Assembly: GCA_035943935.1 (NCBI GenBank)
Contig: DASZBR010000001.1
Location: forward strand, 62,001-126,000
Source: DASZBR01 sp035943935
GTDB lineage: Bacteria; Pseudomonadota; Gammaproteobacteria; DASZBR01
Direction: 5' to 3'
DNA length: 64,000 nucleotides
The notes beneath the pieces are model-generated. The model made no database searches. It was not told the origin of the DNA and was given only the letters and a program-made list of their open reading frames with translations. How positions within the stretch are numbered: the first letter of the stretch is position 1; every line of letters starts with the position of its first letter. Position numbers and translations under genes: made by a program. Shown here in pieces: positions 7,599-15,910 of the stretch.

Positions 7599-8968
7599 TG
7601 GCCATGTTTTCGCAGCTTACCGACCGTGTTGCCGGTGTCATCAAAAATATCAGCGGACAAGGAAAACTCACCGAAAGTAATATCCAAGATGCGATTCGCG
7701 AAGTGCGCGTTGCTTTATTGGAAGCGGATGTTGCCATGGAAGTCATCAAACCGTTTCTTGAGAATATTAAACAAGAAGCGATGGGTGAAAAAGTTCTTGT
7801 CAGCTTAAATCCTTCGCAAGTGTTTATTAAAATCGTCAATGACGAATTAATTAAATTGATGGGTGATGTCAATGAAACACTGAATCTTAATGCTCAACCG
7901 CCGGTTGTAATGTTAATGGCCGGATTACAAGGCTCAGGTAAAACAACGACAGTAGGCAAATTAGCTAAATTTTTAAAAGATAACCAGAAAAAAACGGTTA
8001 TGGTCGCGAGTTGCGATGTGTATCGACCTGCCGCTATTCATCAGCTTCAAATATTAGCGAATCAAATAGACGTAAAGTTTTTTGAAAGTCATGCGCATCA
8101 AAAACCGGTGGATATTGCAAAAGAGGCGGTGATTGCAGCAAGAAAAGCCGTTGTCGATGTTTTATTAATAGACACGGCGGGTCGTATGCATATTGATGCA
8201 GACATGATGGATGAAATTAAACATATCCATTCTGCTGTAAATCCAACCGAAACATTGTTTGTCGTCGATAGCATGACGGGTCAAGATGCGGCAAAAACGG
8301 CTAAAGCGTTTGATGAAGCGCTACCTCTTACGGGAGTGATCCTCACCAAAACAGACGGCGATGCGAGGGGCGGCGCGGCTTTATCTATCCGATATTTAAC
8401 AGGAAAACCCATTAAGTTTTTAGGGGTTGGCGAAAAAATCGATGCGTTATCACCCTTTTATCCTGATCGTATCGCCTCGCGTATTTTGGGCATGGGCGAT
8501 ATTTTGTCATTGGTTGAACAAGCGCACGAAAAAATAGATAAAAAAGATGCGGAAAGAATAGCCAAAAAAATGCAGAAGGGTCATTTTGATTTGGAAGATT
8601 ACCGCGATCAATTAGCGCAAATGTCGAAGATGGGTGGTGTGGCCAGTTTACTCGATAAATTACCAGGCATGAGTGGTTTGCCGGGCGAATTAAAAGACAA
8701 AGTGAATGACAAGACGTTTACACAAGTCACGGCTATTATTAATTCCATGACACCCAAAGAACGCAAATATCCTGATCTTATTCGTGGCGGACGCAAAATC
8801 CGCATCGCAAAAGGCTCGGGTACACAAATCCAAGAGGTCAATAAAGTCTTGAAGCAATTTTACATGATGCAAAAAATGATGAAGAAAATGGGCAATAAAG
8901 CAGGAATGTTTAAGATGATGAGGAATTTAAAAAATATGATGCCGGGTGGTTTTCCGGGAATAGAGTAA
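7598..8968 (+). CDS. ffh: Signal recognition particle protein Ffh
   Basis: 456 aa, the full length of Ffh. With 4.5S RNA it recognises signal anchors on nascent chains and delivers ribosomes to FtsY at the membrane. The N domain is at 1-90; the G domain shows G1 GLQGSGKTTT, G3 DTAGRMH and G4 TKTDGDARGGAAL. The Met-rich M domain ends in MMQKMMKKMGNKAGMFKMM followed by NMMPGGFPGIE. It is coupled to dapB. No rpsP, rimM or trmD follows, although ffh often sits beside them. Confidence 0.97.
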   Translation: MAMFSQLTDRVAGVIKNISGQGKLTESNIQDAIREVRVALLEADVAMEVIKPFLENIKQEAMGEKVLVSLNPSQVFIKIVNDELIKLMGDVNETLNLNAQPPVVMLMAGLQGSGKTTTVGKLAKFLKDNQKKTVMVASCDVYRPAAIHQLQILANQIDVKFFESHAHQKPVDIAKEAVIAARKAVVDVLLIDTAGRMHIDADMMDEIKHIHSAVNPTETLFVVDSMTGQDAAKTAKAFDEALPLTGVILTKTDGDARGGAALSIRYLTGKPIKFLGVGEKIDALSPFYPDRIASRILGMGDILSLVEQAHEKIDKKDAERIAKKMQKGHFDLEDYRDQLAQMSKMGGVASLLDKLPGMSGLPGELKDKVNDKTFTQVTAIINSMTPKERKYPDLIRGGRKIRIAKGSGTQIQEVNKVLKQFYMMQKMMKKMGNKAGMFKMMRNLKNMMPGGFPGIE

Positions 8969-8975
8969 TTACGGT

Positions 8976-10673
8976 ATGGATGAAAGAACACGAATAGGTA
9001 TTATAGGTCTCATCAAAGAAAAAAAATATTCAGATGCGCTCTTGATGAGTGATGATATTAAACATAAAAATGCCGATGATTGCAGGCGGATGGCAGAATG
9101 CAAATATGGTGTGGGTTGTCAGCGTATGGAGAAAAAGCTTTTTCAAGGAGCCATAGAGCTTTTTACGTCGGCCATTTTGTGTATCGTAGATGTAAAGTTA
9201 AAAAAGGAAAAAGAAACAGAACAAGATACGCATGATATTCGCCGTTTTCTTCCTGCTTTACTCAATGCGATGAATGCATTTTTTAAATCGTCTCCAACTC
9301 CAGAATGGAGCAAAGCGTTTGGCACCCTCGAAACTTTTTTAAAGTTTTATGTTTCTACTTTGCCCGAGTTTAATGAAAAAGAAGGCAGATTGCCGGGGCT
9401 GGATGAGTTGGAGCTTCAGTTTCTCACACCATTATTCAAGTCAGCTCCTACAGAATTACACCGAGAACGCCTTAAATTTTATGTGGGTATCATCTCTTTA
9501 TTCCATAGCGGCATGAAGGAGCCTGAAAAAGATTTAAAAAACGTCAGTGACGACCGCATTGTCAAAATAGCGTTTAAGTTATATCAGCGAGCGTTAGAGG
9601 TGTTGCGAACCACTGCAGCATTTGTGCGCCCCCTCGAGGAAGAAGAGGTAGTACCTTCTGTAGTAGTGCAACCGCCTGTTGTAGTGCCGCTACCCACTGA
9701 AGTACAAGTACTAAAACCAACAAAGAAGAAAGTAAGGTTCTCAGATGAGGAAGAGCAGCCCAAAGCGTCTAAACTTCACACGTGGGAGTATATTGCTCCC
9801 GATGAACCTAAACGTGTATTGATGCGTCAATGGATAGCGGCAAAAACGCTGGATAGGTATATAAAGGTCCTCAAAGGGCTGAAAAAAATCATGAATCAAA
9901 CGACAGAAGATTATCGATTCGAGAGAGAATGTCATTACAGAATTGGCTTAGATCATTGTGGTAAGAATCGACTTCAAGAAGCGATGGAATGTTTTAAGCA
10001 AGCGTTCACGGCGTGTACACATCTTCGTGATGAAAAGGATATAAAGGTCATTGAGCTAGATACGCAGAACATAGCTAGCATATTTAAGATTTTCGTGGCT
10101 GTTGTGAATGAAGTTATCAAAGGATTTTCAGAAAATGTTGAGTCTGCTAGCAAATGCATGATGGATTTTTTAAATGTGTATTTAGATTGTTTTTGGTTAC
10201 TCAATGGAGATAAGGAAAAACCGCTGGGATTGGATGGTATTAATATGGAGCCCCTGATTGCATTTCTGAATGCAGTGGGTGATGAGACACCTAAAGAAAC
10301 GGTTAGGATTTATTTAGCCGTTATTGGCATGTTTCGACAAGATGCGAAGTTGGAAGAAGGTGGATTGGTGTCAGTCATTGAGGAAATAAAAATAAAGAAA
10401 AAGATATGGCGTAATGATGCGTCGATGAGCGATGCATTTGATTTATTCGAAAAAGCGTTAGAGCTTGTGCAGCGTTTAAAAAATCACCCTGTGCTGAATC
10501 CAGAATTAAGGGCAGCAGTAGAGTCTGAGCAAAAGCGTCAGAAAAAAAGATATGGTGATTCGAGCTCATCGTCTTCGTTGCCTCCCTATGGTTTGGAGGT
10601 GCGCTCGGCATCGCCGCCTAGACAAGATCGTCCAGTTCTACCGCAAGGATCTTTGCGATTTTCCTCAAAATAG
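8976..10673 (+). CDS. Large helical protein with an internal duplication (possible effector)
   Basis: 565 aa, no signal peptide or membrane segment, mostly helical and TPR-like in feel. It consists of two related halves, about 10-215 and 290-505: KYSDALL.. / GAIELFTSAIL pairs with LQEAMECFKQAF; GRLPGLDELELQFL pairs with KPLGLDGINMEPLIAFL; RERLKFYVGIISLF pairs with KETVRIYLAVIGMF; LYQRALEVLR pairs with LFEKALELVQR. A Pro/Val-rich linker (about 220-260) joins them and a Ser/Pro-rich tail follows. It starts 7 bp after ffh but has no obvious housekeeping role. The architecture suggests a host-directed effector; this is inference. Its last 56 bp overlap the convergent antitoxin gene. Confidence 0.7.
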   Translation: MDERTRIGIIGLIKEKKYSDALLMSDDIKHKNADDCRRMAECKYGVGCQRMEKKLFQGAIELFTSAILCIVDVKLKKEKETEQDTHDIRRFLPALLNAMNAFFKSSPTPEWSKAFGTLETFLKFYVSTLPEFNEKEGRLPGLDELELQFLTPLFKSAPTELHRERLKFYVGIISLFHSGMKEPEKDLKNVSDDRIVKIAFKLYQRALEVLRTTAAFVRPLEEEEVVPSVVVQPPVVVPLPTEVQVLKPTKKKVRFSDEEEQPKASKLHTWEYIAPDEPKRVLMRQWIAAKTLDRYIKVLKGLKKIMNQTTEDYRFERECHYRIGLDHCGKNRLQEAMECFKQAFTACTHLRDEKDIKVIELDTQNIASIFKIFVAVVNEVIKGFSENVESASKCMMDFLNVYLDCFWLLNGDKEKPLGLDGINMEPLIAFLNAVGDETPKETVRIYLAVIGMFRQDAKLEEGGLVSVIEEIKIKKKIWRNDASMSDAFDLFEKALELVQRLKNHPVLNPELRAAVESEQKRQKKRYGDSSSSSSLPPYGLEVRSASPPRQDRPVLPQGSLRFSSK

Positions 10674-10983
10674 TTAGTGTTCCTTTTCGTTCTTCGTTTT
10701 CTAATTGAGAAACATATTGTTTTGAAATTTTTACTTTTTCAGCAAGCGCATTTTGTGAAAGTCCTCGATATTCGCGATAGGCTTTAATGCGATTTTTGCC
10801 GGAGGCAATATCCTCAATTAATGACAGCGGAAATCGTTCATGTTTGTCCATCTTGCTAGCCTGAATAATTTCAATATCGGCGATGTCTTCGAGTTTTTCC
10901 AAAATGGATTCATATTCTTCATAAGGAAGAATGGCAAATACAGGTATTTTATTTTGTAAAATAATTTGTGGATGTATTTTCAT
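10618..10983 (-). CDS. XRE-type antitoxin with Phd-like N-terminus
   Basis: 121 aa. Residues 1-50 resemble the short beta/helix part of Phd/YefM-type antitoxins (NKIPVFAILPYEEYESILEK). Residues 60-121 are a Cro/CI helix-turn-helix (AYREYRGLSQNALAEKVKI, KQYVSQLENEERKG). It follows the RelE-like toxin with a 4-bp overlap, so the toxin-first order is HigBA-like. It should bind and neutralise the toxin and repress the operon. Its 3' end runs 56 bp into the end of the convergent 565-aa gene. Confidence 0.88.
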   Translation of the reverse strand: MKIHPQIILQNKIPVFAILPYEEYESILEKLEDIADIEIIQASKMDKHERFPLSLIEDIASGKNRIKAYREYRGLSQNALAEKVKISKQYVSQLENEERKGTLTILRKIAKILAVELDDLV

Positions 10984-11240
10984 CGGTAAACCTCTTTTCG
11001 ATGTCCTATCGTTATAATTTCAATGATCAGTGCTTCATTATGTATGTGGTACAACACCCTCCAGTCGCCTACCCTTAATCTATAACTATTAACTACGCCC
11101 TTTAACTTTTTTACGTCGTGATGGTAGTCATAAGGTGATTCCGCTAAGTTTATTAATTTTTCATGGATGGCTTTTCGTACCGTTTCGGGTAACTTCAAAT
11201 ATATCTTTCTCGCCTGTCGAGAGAGCTCAATGCTGTACAT
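10980..11240 (-). CDS. RelE/ParE-family toxin
   Basis: 86 aa from the ATG at 11240, chosen because AAGAAG lies 9 bp upstream and the family starts near SIELSRQARKIYLKLP; an earlier ATG at 11288 has no ribosome binding site and lies in the repeat region. Family marks are LINLAESPYDY, DVKKLKGVVNSYRLRVGDWR and the final IEIITIGHRKEVYR, which fits the RelE mRNA interferase group better than the gyrase-poisoning ParE group. It is the first gene of a two-gene toxin-antitoxin operon. Confidence 0.9.
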   Translation of the reverse strand: MYSIELSRQARKIYLKLPETVRKAIHEKLINLAESPYDYHHDVKKLKGVVNSYRLRVGDWRVLYHIHNEALIIEIITIGHRKEVYR

Positions 11241-11283
11241 AGATGAAATCTTCTTATCGAAAAGTTGGGATATTAAATTCATG

Positions 11284-11310
11284 GTCAACTAAAGTCAACT
11301 AAGTGTTGAC
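11284..11310. promoter_or_regulatory. GTCAACT repeats upstream of the RelE/XRE operon
   Basis: GTCAACTAA occurs twice in direct orientation at 11284 and 11294, exactly 10 bp apart, and GTTGAC follows inverted at 11305-11310. One helical turn between repeats upstream of a toxin-antitoxin operon suggests an operator for its HTH antitoxin. Confidence 0.55.
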
Positions 11311-11421
11311 ATTGGTCTTGTGCTACACCTGTTTAATATCCCGATTAGGGTCACTTTTGGCTTGTCAGACCCTCCCCCCATTTAGTACCCTCTATGGAAT
11401 CAACTTAATAGAGGGCCGGTT

Positions 11422-12957
11422 ATGACAATCTATACAGATCTTTCTGTCGAAGCGTTAGTCAAACATGCGGTAGATAATAAAGAAGGCGTGCTTGCAGCTA
11501 ACCAAGCGCTTCGCGTCGAAACCGGCAAACGTACGGGCCGTTCACCCAAAGATAGATTCATCGTCAAAGAAGCCAGCTCTGAAAAAAATATTGATTGGGG
11601 TGTCGTCAACCAACCTATCGAGATTGAAAAGTTTAATGCGCTGTGGAAACGCGCCAGTGATTATTTAGCCGCGAAAGATTCTTATGTCTCCCATCTTCAT
11701 GTTGCTGCGGATGATAATTATTACCTCCCCGTAAAAGTCTGTACTGAATTAGCGTGGCATAATTTGTTTACCAAACAATTATTTATCCGACCAGAAAAAT
11801 ATAACCCAAAACAAAAACCCGAATGGACAATATTATGTACGCCGTATTTTTTAACGGATCCACAACGCGATGGCGTGCATAGTGACGGTACGGTTATCTT
11901 AAATTTTGCAGATCGAAAGATTTTGATTTCCGGCTCACGGTATGCCGGCGAAATGAAAAAAGCCATGTTTTCTGTGTTGAATTATTTACTCCCAGAACAT
12001 GACATATTACCGATGCATTGTTCCGCGAATAGCGGTGAGAAAAAAGATGTCGCCTTATTTTTTGGCTTATCCGGTACGGGAAAGACAACACTGTCTGCTG
12101 ATCCCGAAAGATATTTAATTGGCGATGATGAGCACGGTTGGGGCGAACAAGGCGTATTTAATTTCGAAGGCGGTTGTTATGCCAAATGTATTAATCTCTC
12201 GCAAAAAAATGAGCCTGATATTTGGAATGCCATACAATTTGGTTCTGTCATGGAAAACGTGGTTTTAGATTCCAACGGTGTGCCAAAGTATGAAGATGGT
12301 TCTTTGACCGAAAATACCCGTGCAGCGTATCCGCGTGAATTTATTCATAAGATAGTGGATAACAATCGCGGTGGTCAGCCCAAAGCCGTCATATTTTTAA
12401 CCTGTGATTTATTTGGTGTAATTCCGCCAGTATCTAAATTAACCAACGAACAAGCGGCATATCATTTCTTAAGCGGTTATACCGCTTTAGTGGGTAGCAC
12501 AGAGTTTGGTCAAGGCACGGGAATTAAATTAACGTTCAGTACGTGTTTCGGCGCGCCGTTTTTCTCGCGTCCCGCTGGCGTATATGCGGATCTATTAATT
12601 AAACGCGTAACGCACGCAAATTGTCCGGTATTTTTAGTGAATACGGGTTGGACCGGTGGAGCGCATGGCAAAGGCGGAACGCGTTTTTCGATTCCGACAA
12701 CACGGGCCATCATCAGTGCTATTTTAGAAAACGAATTAAGTAATACAGAATTTGAAATTTTACCACTATTTAATTTTGCTGTGCCAAAAGAACTTCATGG
12801 CGTAGACAGTAAATTATTAAATCCTCGCAAAACGTGGGCTGATAGTGCAGCCTATGATGCGCAAGCAAAAGAATTAGCGCAGAAATTCCAAGAGAATTTC
12901 AAGAAATTTGAAAATAAAGTTTCAGCAAAGATTATTGCTGCAGGGCCAATTATATAG
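11422..12957 (+). CDS. pckA: Phosphoenolpyruvate carboxykinase (ATP)
   Basis: 511 aa, slightly shorter than the 540-aa E. coli enzyme. It converts oxaloacetate and ATP to PEP, the first step of gluconeogenesis, which fits an organism living on amino acids. Visible are RVETGKRTGRSPKDRF, the PCK-specific P-loop GLSGTGKTTLSADP, the metal site IGDDEHGW, the ENTRAAYPREFI segment and the C-terminal TGWTGGAHGKGGTRFSI. GAGGG lies 8 bp before the ATG. A GTAGGGGCG-type hairpin follows the stop. Confidence 0.97.
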   Translation: MTIYTDLSVEALVKHAVDNKEGVLAANQALRVETGKRTGRSPKDRFIVKEASSEKNIDWGVVNQPIEIEKFNALWKRASDYLAAKDSYVSHLHVAADDNYYLPVKVCTELAWHNLFTKQLFIRPEKYNPKQKPEWTILCTPYFLTDPQRDGVHSDGTVILNFADRKILISGSRYAGEMKKAMFSVLNYLLPEHDILPMHCSANSGEKKDVALFFGLSGTGKTTLSADPERYLIGDDEHGWGEQGVFNFEGGCYAKCINLSQKNEPDIWNAIQFGSVMENVVLDSNGVPKYEDGSLTENTRAAYPREFIHKIVDNNRGGQPKAVIFLTCDLFGVIPPVSKLTNEQAAYHFLSGYTALVGSTEFGQGTGIKLTFSTCFGAPFFSRPAGVYADLLIKRVTHANCPVFLVNTGWTGGAHGKGGTRFSIPTTRAIISAILENELSNTEFEILPLFNFAVPKELHGVDSKLLNPRKTWADSAAYDAQAKELAQKFQENFKKFENKVSAKIIAAGPII

Positions 12958-12960
12958 GCT

Positions 12961-12988
12961 GTAGGGGCGAGGCATTGCCTCGCCCTTT
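12961..12988. repeat. REP-like hairpin, GTAGGGGCG family
   Basis: GTAGGGGCGAGGC-ATT-GCCTCGCCC with perfect 9-bp arms, ending in TTT. It sits directly behind pckA and may end its transcript. Relatives are at 4408-4433 and 30121-30150. Confidence 0.8.
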
Positions 12989-13011
12989 GATTAATAAACG
13001 GAGTGTTTTTA

Positions 13012-13386
13012 ATGAAAAAAATTGCGATGGTTGTAGATGACGATCCAGTTGCACAATCTTTTCTAAAATCAATTTTCGATGATTTGGGTTATAAAGTCGT
13101 GTTTGCCAATAATGGCCGTGAAGCAGCCAGTTTCTTTCGAAGTAATATCAGCGTAATTACCATGGATCACAACATGCCTGAAATGAGTGGCATTGATGCG
13201 ACCAAAGCTATTCGCAAAAGAGAAGCAGCAGCAAGAACAGAGGCACCCGTCTGGATCTTAGGTATTACGGTTTATGATAACCCTGAAATACTGGATGCCT
13301 GTATTGCTGCTGGCATGAATCAAGTTGTGACGAAACCCATTAATGTGGAACAGCTTAAAGCCTGTCTACTTTCGCTGCACAAATAA
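13012..13386 (+). CDS. Single-domain CheY-like response regulator
   Basis: 124 aa: one receiver domain and no output domain. The acidic pocket is VVDDDP, the phospho-acceptor is the Asp in TMDHNMPEMSG, the conserved Thr sits in ILGITVYDN, and the Lys is in VTKPIN. The ATG at 13012 has GGAG 8 bp upstream. No histidine kinase is adjacent, so it probably works in a phosphorelay or by protein contact with a partner encoded elsewhere. Its last 32 bp overlap the convergent phhB. Confidence 0.93.
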   Translation: MKKIAMVVDDDPVAQSFLKSIFDDLGYKVVFANNGREAASFFRSNISVITMDHNMPEMSGIDATKAIRKREAAARTEAPVWILGITVYDNPEILDACIAAGMNQVVTKPINVEQLKACLLSLHK

Positions 13387-13681
13387 AATCATTTTCTGAT
13401 AAACCATTTAAGGCATGTGTCGTGTATTCCACTTTGCAGTAGTTATATCCGACATGGAGATCCGCATGATGATTTTCTTCATGTGACATTTCTGCGAGCT
13501 TATTTACAAAATCCATGGTTTGATGAAAGTCTTTAAACTTAAATTCTCGCTTGAGCCATTTTGCATCATCACTCACTTCCCAGCTCGGAATTTTTGGGTG
13601 TAATTTTGCGATCTCTTCGCGAGTTAATGCGGGCACTCCACCTTCACAGGCTTTGCAATGTTTTTGTGTTAAATCTGACAT
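13355..13681 (-). CDS. phhB: Pterin-4a-carbinolamine dehydratase
   Basis: 108 aa, typical PCD/DCoH length. It dehydrates the 4a-hydroxy-tetrahydropterin released by phenylalanine hydroxylase so that the cofactor is recycled. The family motif is present in the middle: FVNKLAEMSHEENHHADLHV, with the E-x-x-H-H-P-like active site (here E-N-H-H-A-D), then YNYCKVEYTTHALNGLSEND. It lies behind phhA on the same strand, separated by a REP-like repeat. Confidence 0.93.
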   Translation of the reverse strand: MSDLTQKHCKACEGGVPALTREEIAKLHPKIPSWEVSDDAKWLKREFKFKDFHQTMDFVNKLAEMSHEENHHADLHVGYNYCKVEYTTHALNGLSENDFICAAKVDRL

Positions 13682-13702
13682 AGTTAAAATCTCCTAAAAA
13701 TA

Positions 13703-13741
13703 GCCCCTCTTCCGTTTACGGGAGAGGGGTTGGGGTGAGGG
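13703..13741. repeat. REP-like repeat, CCCCTC..GAGAGGGG family
   Basis: GCCCCTCTTCCGTTTACGGG then AGAGGGGTTGGGGTGAGGGC: a hairpin plus a GTGAGGG tail, filling the gap between phhA and phhB. Relatives are at 28812-28857 and 60571-60607. This palindrome type is widespread in proteobacterial genomes. Confidence 0.75.
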
Positions 13742-14470
13742 CTAGCACGGAAACTTCGGTTCACTCTCTGCCAAATGCACTTCTTTCACTAATTTCATCA
13801 AATCCATATTAATTAAATCATATAATTGATTGAAATTATCTAATACATAATAAATCGGCTGAATCACATCAATTTGGTAAGATGTTCTTAGTGCATCATT
13901 TACATCAAATTTTCTGCGCTCCGGAACATCACTCTCAATACTATAAACAGTCTCTTTAGGGGAAGATAAAATTCCGCCACCATACGCGCGCACACCCTGC
14001 GTCGTATTAATTAAACCAAACTCAACAGTAAACCAATATAATCTTGCTAATAGAACTCTTTCTTCATGCGTCGCATGAATGCCTAATTTTCCATAGTTAT
14101 GCGTAAAGTCAGCATATGCTGGGTTAGTTAATAACGGACAATGGCCAAAAATCTCATGAAAAACATCAGGTTCTTTTAAATAATCTAACTGCTCTTTGGT
14201 ACGCAGAAATGTCGTGCACGGAAATTTGCGCTGAGATAATAATTCAAAAAAGCTGTCATACGAGATAATTTCAGGAACAGGTTCTAACGTAAATCCCGTA
14301 ATACATTCTAATTTATCTGATACTTCTTTGATGCTGGGCATGCGAGTTTTTGGAAGATCTAATAGTGTTAATCCATGCATAAATTCATCGCAGGCGCGAT
14401 TTTTAACGATGGCTTCTTGGCGTGTGATTAAGATATTCCACACGTCGTTGATTTCATTGAGTTCTGACAT
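13742..14470 (-). CDS. phhA: Phenylalanine 4-monooxygenase
   Basis: 242 aa, the short single-domain bacterial form without an ACT domain. It hydroxylates phenylalanine to tyrosine with tetrahydropterin, O2 and non-haem iron. The iron ligands are in PDVFHEIFGHCPLL (two His) and YWFTVEFGLINT (Glu). SKISPK-like substrate residues appear as GILSSPKETVYS. In Legionella this pathway supplies tyrosine and homogentisate-derived pyomelanin (established there, not shown here). It is the first gene of the phhAB unit. Confidence 0.95.
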   Translation of the reverse strand: MSELNEINDVWNILITRQEAIVKNRACDEFMHGLTLLDLPKTRMPSIKEVSDKLECITGFTLEPVPEIISYDSFFELLSQRKFPCTTFLRTKEQLDYLKEPDVFHEIFGHCPLLTNPAYADFTHNYGKLGIHATHEERVLLARLYWFTVEFGLINTTQGVRAYGGGILSSPKETVYSIESDVPERRKFDVNDALRTSYQIDVIQPIYYVLDNFNQLYDLINMDLMKLVKEVHLAESEPKFPC

Positions 14471-14572
14471 AACGTATTCCTCTGGGGAGTTTCGGGGTGA
14501 AAATAATAAAATTGTGGGTGAGTAAGATTATCTGCCGGTGGGCAGATAGAGGGAGTAATACGTTGCGTTTAT

Positions 14573-14618
14573 AGCCAGGTTATGCGATTTCATGACTACT
14601 TTTTAACATAGCCTGGCT
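14573..14618. terminator. Inverted repeat overlapping the end of the F-box-like gene
   Basis: AGCCAGGTTATG (14573-14584) pairs with CATAGCCTGGCT (14607-14618) at 11 of 12 positions, across a 22-nt loop that contains the stop codon of the minus-strand gene. No T-run follows, so a terminator role is only possible. Confidence 0.35.
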
Positions 14619-15483
14619 GAGCAGTACAAGAATTATTTTCGCTTACGAGTGGCGTTACTTCGCTTGGCTGCGCTCCCCGCTTAAAAAACAAGCCTCTAAG
14701 ACAGTTCGAAAAGCTATTTCGTTGTACTGGGACTCTGGCTTGAATCGGCGCAGGCTCATCATCCAGCATCTCAATGCGTGCAGGCGCTTGATTATCGCTA
14801 TTCGCATTATCTAATTTTTCTAATTGCTTATAGGGCTCGCAGCAGAAAGTAAATATATGAAATTTCTTTTCAAGACAGGCAACGGTAGTACCTCCCGCGG
14901 TTGTACCCAATGTTGCCGCACCTGTATAGGTTAACCATGCACAAGAGGTTTCGGGTATGCAGGGCGGGATCGCGAGGCAGAGTATTGCAAATGGGACGAT
15001 AAAACACAGGGATGTGCATCGATGACAAGTGCTATCACCTGATATGCACAGGCATGATGGGGCACACGAAAAAGTAGTAATGGCACATTCTCTCCTTTGG
15101 TCACGTCGACGTTCTTGTTTGGCTTTTGTTTTAATCAAATCGAACGGAACGTTTCCGCCTAAAAACAAATAAAAACTGTAGAGTTCTGCGACATTGTTTT
15201 TTTTCATAAGACTGTGAAATAGGATGTTGAGCACTGTTTTTCTTATTTCGTTAGGATTGTTTGCGTTTAGCGCAATCGCGTTTCTTGAGTTGTAACTCCA
15301 GCATGATTCTTCCTGAATCCATCGCATACTTTCAAGTAGCATTTTCTTTTTCAATCTCGAGCTTTGATAAAGTTCTCGATTGATTTGCCTAAGACTTCCT
15401 AAGTCCTGAATGGATAAATAATTTAAAAAGGGTTCAGAATAAAGTGCGTCGAGCCTAAGTACGGCTTGGTTATTATCGTTCAT
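14596..15483 (-). CDS. F-box-like protein with Cys-rich hydrophobic segment
   Basis: 295 aa. Residues about 14-38 (EPFLNYLSIQDLGSLRQINR) resemble an F-box, the eukaryotic SKP1-binding motif used by Legionella effectors to recruit host ubiquitin ligases. Residues about 125-160 are unusually Cys-rich, and two hydrophobic stretches (about 160-205) could insert in a membrane. The C-terminal 60 residues are polar. It overlaps the upstream 107-aa gene by 4 bp. An effector role is inferred; the F-box match is weak because the motif is degenerate. Confidence 0.65.
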   Translation of the reverse strand: MNDNNQAVLRLDALYSEPFLNYLSIQDLGSLRQINRELYQSSRLKKKMLLESMRWIQEESCWSYNSRNAIALNANNPNEIRKTVLNILFHSLMKKNNVAELYSFYLFLGGNVPFDLIKTKAKQERRRDQRRECAITTFSCAPSCLCISGDSTCHRCTSLCFIVPFAILCLAIPPCIPETSCAWLTYTGAATLGTTAGGTTVACLEKKFHIFTFCCEPYKQLEKLDNANSDNQAPARIEMLDDEPAPIQARVPVQRNSFSNCLRGLFFKRGAQPSEVTPLVSENNSCTAQPGYVKK

Positions 15484-15803
15484 GAGGCTGCTCCTCTACG
15501 CGTTAACAGCGCGCCATACGCTCGGGAATATCTCTCCTGCATTCTGTTGAGTGTGGATGAGATGTGTTTATCGCTGAAGCCAATCGCTTTGAGTGAACTT
15601 GTATATTGCTCTGTACGTTTGGGTCGCATGATCGAGAGTCGTAAGTAGGCTTGCATGTCGTATCGGTTTTCTGCGACACGTCGCATTTCAGTCTGACGAA
15701 ATTGTTCTTGCGTAATAACGTTAGCTTTTTCATAGGATTTCAGTATGTAATAGGTTTTTAACTGTGCGAAGATATTCAGTGTTTGTAAGAGTCGGTTAAT
15801 CAT
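15480..15803 (-). CDS. Small hypothetical protein paired with the F-box-like gene
   Basis: 107 aa from the ATG at 15803, which has GAGGAG 8 bp upstream. Arg-rich and helical, without signal peptide or membrane segment. Its stop overlaps the next ATG by 4 bp (ATGA), so it is made together with the F-box-like protein and might be its chaperone or partner. No family was recognised. Confidence 0.65.
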   Translation of the reverse strand: MINRLLQTLNIFAQLKTYYILKSYEKANVITQEQFRQTEMRRVAENRYDMQAYLRLSIMRPKRTEQYTSSLKAIGFSDKHISSTLNRMQERYSRAYGALLTRRGAAS

Positions 15804-15910
15804 GGTGCTCTCCTCAAAAGTATTGTTAGTCTCGAGAGTCAATCTAGAGGATTATGATCAATAGCTAAAATCGATTGTTTCGATTGCATCGATAGGTTAT
15901 ATTGATGACT

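Noticed and set aside
11306..11337. TTGACA at 11306-11311 as a -35 box for pckA
   Set aside because: The nearest TTTAAT-like -10 is 20 bp away and the TTGAC belongs to the GTCAACT repeats, which are better explained as the toxin-antitoxin operator.
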